This document shows positions 58,917 through 64,000 of a stretch of DNA of 64,000 nt, piece after piece. A model generated the notes under the pieces. It was given only the letters and a program-made list of their open reading frames with translations. It was not told where the DNA came from and made no database searches. Both the position numbers and the translations under genes were made by a program. The stretch is from positions 53,828,534-53,892,533 of the forward strand of contig CM039462.1 in the NCBI GenBank assembly GCA_022414725.1. Direction: 5' to 3'. The stretch comes from Microglena sp. YARC (lineage: Eukaryota; Chlorophyta; Chlorophyceae; Chlamydomonadales; Chlamydomonadaceae). Numbering within the stretch: position 1 is the first letter of the stretch; every line of letters starts with the position of its first letter.

Positions 58917-61277
58917 ACCACGTACATCCCCCCCACCACACCCTTACCTTCTGTCAGCACTAATAAAGACGCACTCCAAAGCCTTGTCCCCCCCCCCACA
59001 CCCCCCACACACCCACACGAACACCCAAACACTCTTACCTTCGGTCAGCACTAATGAAGACGCACTCCAAAGCCTTCCCTCCCCCCCCCCCCCACACACA
59101 CACACACCACTCACACACTTTCTGTCAGCACTAATTAAGATGCACTCCAAAGCTTTGCCCTATCCCCCCCCCCCCCCCCCCCCCCCCCCCTCCCCCCACA
59201 CACACACCCTTACCTTCTGTCAGCACTAATAAAGATGCACTCCAAAGCTTTGCCTTCAGCCTTCAGCTTGTTAACTACCTGGCTCAGCTGGGGGGTGAAT
59301 GCTTTGCAGGGGGGGCTGTGGACAAGGAGGGAATGGTGATAGGGTGGGGGGATAGGTGGTGGAAGACGATGTGTGTGGTGGTGGTGTGTGTGGTGTGTGT
59401 GGTGTGTGTGTGGTGTGTGTGGTGTGTGTCGGGGTGGGGTGGGTGTGTGTGTGGTGGTGGTGTGTGTGGTTGTATGGTGTGGGGGTGTGGGTGTGTGGGG
59501 TGGGTGTGTGTGTGTGTGGTGGTGGTGTGTGTGTGGTGTGTGTGTGTGGGGTGGGGGGTGTATGTGGTGTGTGTGTGGTGTGTGTGGGGTGGGTGTGTGT
59601 GTGTGTGGTGGTGTGTGTGTGGTGTGTGTGGTTTGTGTTGGGGTGGGGGGTGGTGTGTGTGTGTGTGTTTGTGTGTATGGTGTTAGTGGTAATATGTTTG
59701 GTGTTTGTGTGTGGTGTGGTGTGTTTGTGTGTTGTGTGCGTTGTGTATTTTTCTGTGTGGTGGTGGTGGTAATATGTTTGGTGTTTGTGTGTGGTGTGGT
59801 GTGTTTGTGTGTTGTGTGGTGTGTTTGTGTGTTGTGTGTGCTGTGCGTGTTGTGTGTTTTTCTGTGTGGTGGTGGTGGTAATATGTTTGGTGTTTGTGTG
59901 TGGTGTGGTGTGTTTGTGTGTTGTGTGTGTTGTGTGTTTTTCTGTTTGTTGCTGGTGGTAATATGTTTGGTGTTTGTGTGTGGTGTGGTGTGTTTGTGTG
60001 TTGTGTCATTGTGTGTGTTGTGTGTTTTTCTGTGTAGTGGTGGTGGTAATATGTTTGGTGTTTGTGTGTGGTGTGGTGTGGTTGTGTGTTTGTGTCATTG
60101 TGTGTGTTGTGTGTTTTTCTGTGTGGTGGTGGTGGTAATATGTTTGGTGTTTGTGTGTGGTGTGGTGTGTTTGTGTGTTGTGTCATTGTGTGTGTTGTGT
60201 GTTTTTCTGTGTGGTGGTGGTGGTAATATGTTTGGTGTTTGTGTGTGGTGTGGTGTGTTTGTGTGTTGTGTCAATGTGTGTGTTGTGTGTTTTTCTGTGT
60301 GGTGGTGGTGGTAATATGTTTGGTGTTTGTGTGTGGTGTGGTGTGTTTGTGTGTTGTGTCATTGTGTGTGTTGTGTGTTTTTCTGTGTGGTGGTGGTGGT
60401 AATATGTTTGGTGTTTGTGTTGTGGTGTGGTGTGTTTGTGTGTGTTGTGTCATTGTGTGTGTTGTGTGTTTTTCTGTGTGGTGGTGGTGGTAATATGTTT
60501 GGTGTTTGTGTGTAGTGTGGTGTGTTTGTGTGTTGTGTCATTGTGTGTGTTGTGTGTTTTTCTGTGTGGTGGTGGTGGTAATATGTTTGGTGTTTGTGTG
60601 TGGTGTGGTGTGTTTGTGTGTTGTGTCAATGTGTGTGTTGTGTTTTTTCTGTGTGTGGTGGTGGTAATATGTTTGGTGTTTGTGTGTAGTGTGGTGTGTT
60701 TGTGTGTTGTGTCATTGTGTGTGTTGTGTGTTTTTCTGTGTGGTGGTGGTGGTAATATGTTTGGTGTTTGTTGTGGTGTGGTGTGTTTGTGTTGTTGTGT
60801 CATTGTGTGTGGTTGTGTGTTTTTCTGTGTAGTGGTGGTGGTAATATGTTTCGGTGTTGTGTGTGTGGTTGTGTGTCTGTGTGTGTGTGTTGTGTGTCGT
60901 GTGTGTGTGTGTGGTGTGGTGTGTTTGTGTCATTGTGTGTGTTGTGTGTTTTTTCTGTGTGTTGCTGGTGTAATAGTCATGTAGGATTGGCCCTTAGGCA
61001 TGAAGCTGTGGGGTGATTGCTTTGCAGGGGGGGCTGTGGACGAGGAGGGGATGGTGTTAGGAGGGGGTTGGGGGTTGGGGTTGGAAGGGAGATAGGTGAT
61101 GGAAGACGATGTGTGTGTGTGTGTGGAGGGTGGTGGTGGTTGGTGTGTGTGTGTGTGTGTGTATGTGTGTATGTGTATTTGTGTGTGTGCGAGGGTGGTG
61201 GGTGGTGTGGTGGTGTGTGTGTGTGTTGTGTGTGAATGTATGTGTGTAAGTGTATGTGTGTAAGTGTATGTGTGTAA

Positions 61278-61308
<31 letters not shown>

Positions 61309-61362
61309 GAGGGTGGTGGTGGTGGTGGTGGTGTGTGTGTGTGTGTGAATGTATGTGTGTAA

Positions 61363-61393
<31 letters not shown>

Positions 61394-61478
61394 GAGGGGT
61401 GGTGGTGGTGGTGGTGTGTGTGTGTGTGTGAGTGTGTGTGTGTGTATGTGTGTGAGTGTATGTGTGTGTGTGTGTGTG

Positions 61479-61542
<64 letters not shown>

Positions 61543-63231
61543 GGGGGGGGGGCTTCAGCGTGTTATATACTTGGCTCAGCTGGGGGGTGAATGCTTTGCA
61601 GGGGGGGCTGTGGACAATGAGGGATGGTGTCGGCGTTGTTGTGTGTAGTGTGTGTGTTTGTGTGTGGTGTTGATGGTAGTATGTTACGTAGGGTTGGCCC
61701 TGAGGCAAAACTGTGTGGCGTGAATGCTTTGCAGGGGGGGCTGCGGACAAGGAGGGGATGGTGTGTGTGTTCGTGTAGTGTGTGTTTGTGTGTGGTGTTG
61801 ATGGAAGTATATTACGTAGGGTTGGCCCTGAGGCATATCTGTGTGGTGTGAATGCTTTGCAGGGGGGGCTGCGGACAAGGAGGGGATGGTGTGTGTGTTC
61901 GTGTAGTGTGTGTTTGTGTGTGGTGTTGATGGAAGTATGTTACGTAGGGTTGGCCCTGAGGCATATCTGTGTGGCGTGAATGCTTTGTAGGGGGGGCTGC
62001 GGACAGGGAGGGGATGGTGGTAGTGGTAGGGAGGGTGTGTGTGTAGTTTGTGTGTTTGTGTGTGATCGTGTGTGTGGTGTTGGTGTTAATATGTTGTGTA
62101 GGGTTGGCCCTGAGACATATAGTCTCCTATTGTCAACAAGCCAAGCCAGAAGATTTTAAAACATAACTTTTATGGTGGTGAGCAGGGGGGGGGCAGAAAG
62201 ACAGATTTTGGACCGAATCTTCGATATGGTGTCCGATTCAGATGGGAGTTGGAATTGTGGACGTTTCATACAAAAAGAGGGGAAATATAAAGTTGGCTAA
62301 AAGTATTTTTACCCCCCCCACCCCACCCCCCATTCCCCCTCCTAAAACCCAATTACCTCACCCTACCCCCCCTAAAATGGGGGTCATTCGAAAGATCTTT
62401 TAAAGCCCATTTCAGTTATGCTCTTACATCTTTCATGGGGTTACCCAAATGTGATTTATTGCGAAGTTAAGATTTGGGCCGCTTTGGTTGAAAAAAACTT
62501 TGGACCCCTCTAACTTTTGTGCAACTTTATTTTTGGCTCAATTTTTTTTTTTTTTTAATATAGTTTGAGGATAGGCTCTATCCAAAGCTAAGGTGCGGTA
62601 CGGCAGCTTTTTTCTTGCCCCCCCCTCGGTGGTGAGTGCAAGTTTTGTTCTATATTTTTTCTTGTGTATATATATATATATATATATATCCACTTATGGA
62701 TATGTATATTTAAATATAAAATAAAAATGTACACAAGAAAAAATATAGAACAAAACTTGCACTCACCACCACAGTGCAGAGAAATAGATGAGCTTGTACT
62801 TGTTGGCTAGTGCGGCTGTGCCGCCATGCTCCTTGCCTTCCTTGTCAACAAGCTTGCCAGACAAAAGATTAAAAAAACTAAAAAACCCATAAAAAATCAA
62901 ATAAATAATATAAAAGAAGAAAACAATTGCACTCACCACCATAGTGCGGAGAAATAGATTAGCTTGTACTTGTTGGCTAGTGCGGCTGTGCCGTCATGCT
63001 CCTTGCCCTCCTTGTCCACAAGCTTGCCAGACAAAAGATACGAAAACAAATCGTATAAAAAATCATACAAAAGAAAAATAAATTGCACTCACCACCACAG
63101 TGCAGAGAAATATATGAGCTTGTACTTATTAGCTAGTGCGGCTGTGCCGTCATGCTCCTTGCCTTCCTTGTCCACAAGCTTGCCAGACAGAAGCTCAGAG
63201 AGGGTCTTGGGCTTCCAGGGGAACTGCTCTC
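53118..63231 (-). CDS. Nucleoredoxin-like thioredoxin-domain protein, N-terminal part outside window
   Basis: Minus-strand exons in order: 63231-63093, 59315-59214, 56578-56358, 54751-54537 and 53315-53118 (TGA), with consistent phases (1, 2, 2, 1, 0 at their starts). They encode about 290 residues. One tryparedoxin-type domain is complete: KLIYFSALW joins [13 protein letters not shown] across a splice to give the WCPPC redox site. [48 protein letters not shown] and [13 protein letters not shown] follow. The C-terminal part ([19 protein letters not shown]...[11 protein letters not shown], then [14 protein letters not shown]) fits nucleoredoxin's divergent last domain. [12 protein letters not shown] at the visible start is an inter-domain linker, so at least one more domain is expected beyond 64000. 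The family reduces disulfides in cytosol or nucleus. Each visible exon edge inside the gene has echo copies. Confidence 0.85.
53440..54035 (-). repeat. Echo array of the acceptor of the last nucleoredoxin exon
   Basis: Copies of CGCAG|ATGGAGCCAATG...GCTGCTCGATGTACC (minus) lie at about 53447-53500, 53611-53659, 53793-53841 and 53971-54018, upstream in transcription of the real exon start (53315). Each holds about 50-60 exon bases. GGT/TTTGTTTG spacers separate them. Confidence 0.85.
54100..54536 (-). repeat. Echo array of the donor end of nucleoredoxin exon 54751-54537
   Basis: Copies of TACACCCCCAAGAGCAATCA...(minus) occur at about 54184-54138, 54313-54262 and 54445-54394, after the real exon end in transcription. 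Period is about 125-140 bp; CCACA repeats separate them. Confidence 0.85.
54824..55470 (-). repeat. Echo array of the acceptor of nucleoredoxin exon 54751-54537
   Basis: Four copies of the exon start (minus: GGCCCCTACACCGCGTCC...GATGGTCCTGTAC) at about 54902-54824, 55070-54991, 55260-55185 and 55462-55391, each with about 75 exon bases and a CCCCAGT-like acceptor side. G-rich (on +) spacers. Confidence 0.85.
55480..56275 (-). repeat. Echo array of the donor end of nucleoredoxin exon 56578-56358
   Basis: Copies of the [20 protein letters not shown] end with a GGTGAG donor at about 56235-56127, 56055-55968, 55900-55813 and 55625-55482, plus fragments near 56275-56247 and 55750-55705. The 55625-55482 copy is long and reaches back to [10 protein letters not shown] with an expanded GTG run. 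Confidence 0.85.
56760..58195 (-). repeat. Echo array of the acceptor of nucleoredoxin exon 56578-56358
   Basis: Copies of AGCAATGAAGACTTCAAGTC... (minus) at about 56862, 57297, 57472, 57681, 57869, 58060 and 58183 as start points. The first two keep about 90 exon bases (through [10 protein letters not shown]); the others are shorter. G-runs and TGTGTCCTGGTGTGTTGGGG blocks lie between. Confidence 0.8.
58238..58400 (+). mobile_element. Dispersed GGGGGGCGGAAGCCCCC repeat, copy D
   Basis: CCCCCCTTCTGGGGGGCGGA, TTGTCCGTTTGTGCGACCGA and ACACGTCAGCCAACTGTCTC match copy A. It lies within an intron of the minus-strand nucleoredoxin gene. Confidence 0.65.
58460..59160 (-). repeat. Echo array of the donor end of nucleoredoxin exon 59315-59214
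   Basis: About eight copies of AAAGCTTTGGAGTGC...ATTAGTGCTGACAGAA ([11 protein letters not shown], minus) at about 59155, 59075, 58982, 58873, 58773, 58690, 58590 and 58510 as start points, every 80-110 bp, many followed by GGTAAGG or AAGTGT. Poly-C/CA spacers on the + strand. Confidence 0.85.
59360..59680. repeat. (GT)n/(GTGTGG)n tract
   Basis: Low-complexity G/T sequence. Long Cys-Val-rich open frames over it are artefacts. Confidence 0.9.
59685..60970. repeat. 88-bp minisatellite
   Basis: About 13 units with TGTGTTTTTCTGTGTGGTGG, GGTAATATGTTTGGTGTTTG and TTGTGTCATTGTGTG blocks. Middle units are nearly identical at exactly 88 bp; end units vary. Confidence 0.9.
61005..62120 (-). repeat. 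Echo array of the acceptor of nucleoredoxin exon 59315-59214, with (GT)n
   Basis: Minus-strand CCACAG|CCCCCCCTGCAAAGCATTC copies start near 61033, 61608, 61740, 61868 and 61993. The 61608 copy extends to about 58 exon bases ([14 protein letters not shown]). (GT)n tracts occupy 61100-61545. The last three units are about 126 bp apart. Confidence 0.85.
62360..62560. repeat. Dispersed repeat CTAAAATGGGGGTCA..., copy 2
   Basis: CCTAAAATGGGGGTCATTCG through TGATTTATTGCGAAGTTAAG matches 46072-46205. Confidence 0.65.
62628..62770. repeat. Perfect 41-bp inverted repeat around a (TA)n loop
   Basis: Left arm 62628-62668 (GGTGGTGAGTGCAAG...) is the exact reverse complement of right arm 62730-62770. 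The 61-bp loop contains (TA)n and TCCACTTATGGATATG. The arms include the GGTGGTGAGTGC donor sequence of nucleoredoxin exon 63231-63093. Confidence 0.95.
62757..63042 (-). repeat. Echo copies of the donor end of nucleoredoxin exon 63231-63093
   Basis: Two copies (about 62866-62763 and 63040-62934) of [20 protein letters not shown]...FSAL with the same GTGGTGAGTGC donor follow the real exon end. They keep roughly 100 exon bases with few changes; the period is about 165 bp. Confidence 0.85.
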
Positions 63232-63239
63232 CTGTGGGT

Positions 63240-64000
63240 TGGTTGGGTTGGTTGGTGGTTGGTTGGGTTGGTTGGGTTGGGTTGGTTGGTTGGTTGGTGG
63301 GGTGGGTGGTGGAGGGTGTTTGAGAGGGGGTGGGGTAGGTGGGCTTCCAGGGGAACTGCCTCACCTGTGGGTGGGTGGGTGGGTGGTTGGTGGGTTGGGT
63401 GGGGTGGGTGGTGGGAGGGTGTTTGAGAGGGGGTGGGGGTAGGTGGGCTTCCAGGGGAACTGCTCACCTGTGGGTGGGTGGGTGGTTGGTTGGTGGTTGG
63501 TGGGGTGGGTGGTGGGAGGGTGTTTGAGAGGGGGTGGGGGTAGGTGGGCTTCCAGGGGAACTGCTCACCTGTGGGTGGGTGGGTGGGTGGTTGTGTTGGT
63601 GGTGGGTGGGTGGTGGGAGGGTGTTTGAGAGGGGGTGGGGGTAGGTGGGCTTCCAGGGGAAACTGCTCACCTGTGGTTGGTTGGTTTGGTTTGGTTGGTG
63701 GTTGGTGGGGGGTGGGTGGTGGGAGGGTGTTTGAGAGGGGTGGGGGTAGGTGGGCTTCCAGGGGAACTGCTCACCTGTGGGTGGGTGGGTGGGTGGTTGG
63801 TGGTTGGTGGGGTGGGTGGTGGGAGGGTGTTTAAGAGGGGGTGGGGGTAGGTGGGCTTCCAGGGGAACTGCCTCACCTGTGGGTGGGTGTGGTGGTTGGT
63901 TGGTGGTTGGTGGGGTGGGTGGTGGGAGGGTGTTTGAGAGGGGGTGGGGGTAGGTGGGCTTCCAGGGGAACTGCTCACCTGTGGGTGGGTGGGTGGGTGG
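63240..64000 (-). repeat. Echo array of the acceptor of nucleoredoxin exon 63231-63093, running off the window
   Basis: Seven copies at about 63342, 63447, 63548, 63649, 63752, 63853 and 63957 (+ positions), every 100-105 bp. On the minus strand each reads CCCACAG|GTGAG(G)CAGTTCCCCTGG, with about 25 exon bases. The functional exon has CCCACAG|GAGAGCAG instead. GGTTGG/GGTGGG spacers. Confidence 0.9.

Noticed and set aside
59318..60984. Large Cys-Val-rich frames (up to about 310 codons) on + and Thr-His-rich frames on -
   Set aside because: Products of GT-rich microsatellite and the 88-bp minisatellite within a nucleoredoxin intron; no domain resemblance.
60977..61750. 257-codon His/Thr-rich minus-strand frame containing [13 protein letters not shown]
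   Set aside because: The recognisable peptide is a decayed exon echo; the rest is (CA)n translation.

Overview
This window is nuclear DNA of a eukaryote, probably a photosynthetic green alga. Genes are split by GT-AG introns. Four protein genes can be rebuilt exon by exon with matching splice phases: a 5'-truncated ABCD-type half ABC transporter (+, to 9127), a DUF1997-family protein with a plastid-type N-terminus (+, 24926-38138), translation factor eIF5A (+, 40933-45550) and a 5'-truncated nucleoredoxin (-, 53118-63231). The green-alga assignment is inference from the DUF1997 protein, its N-terminus and the eIF5A sequence; a large-genome prasinophyte would fit, but I cannot prove it. Nothing prokaryotic, no CRISPR array and no operon is present.

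Layout: 1-10170 holds the ABC transporter and repeats of its 3' end. A 5'-truncated, frameshifted LINE on the minus strand (about 10176-17967) sits in that repeat array and is itself split by a young 4.27-kb non-autonomous LTR element (12646-16914, TSD AGGTC). A tandem duplication of about 5.7 kb (17185-22881 and 22882-28582) copies the LINE 5' end, the transporter 3' repeats, and the promoter and first exon of the DUF1997 gene. The rest of that gene runs to 38138. After a repeat-rich spacer come eIF5A, a further repeat-rich spacer (46-52.6 kb), and nucleoredoxin on the minus strand, which runs off the right edge.

The outstanding feature is that many exon/intron junctions in all four genes are accompanied by a tandem array of decayed copies of that same junction. 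Copies of an exon's 5' edge with its acceptor lie upstream of the exon. Copies of an exon's 3' edge with its donor lie downstream. Copies of the final coding segment lie 3' of two of the genes, and the other two have 3'-flank tandem arrays. I call these 'exon-edge echo arrays'. Units are about 90-210 bp, and microsatellites, minisatellites and homopolymers fill the space between copies. Much of the intron length here is built from these arrays, and they supply dozens of decoy splice sites, one set of near-perfect alternative exons and one set of recursive-splice-like AG|GTGAG sites.

Mobile DNA is abundant: a TA-flanked TIR element, hAT-like MITEs with 8-bp target duplications and palindrome-filled interiors, a GACGCAAC-palindrome MITE, tRNA-related SINE-like copies, a dispersed GGGGGGCGGGAGCCCCC repeat and a short hairpin repeat. 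The four genes have unrelated housekeeping or organellar roles and do not form a pathway. What links them is the shared intron architecture.
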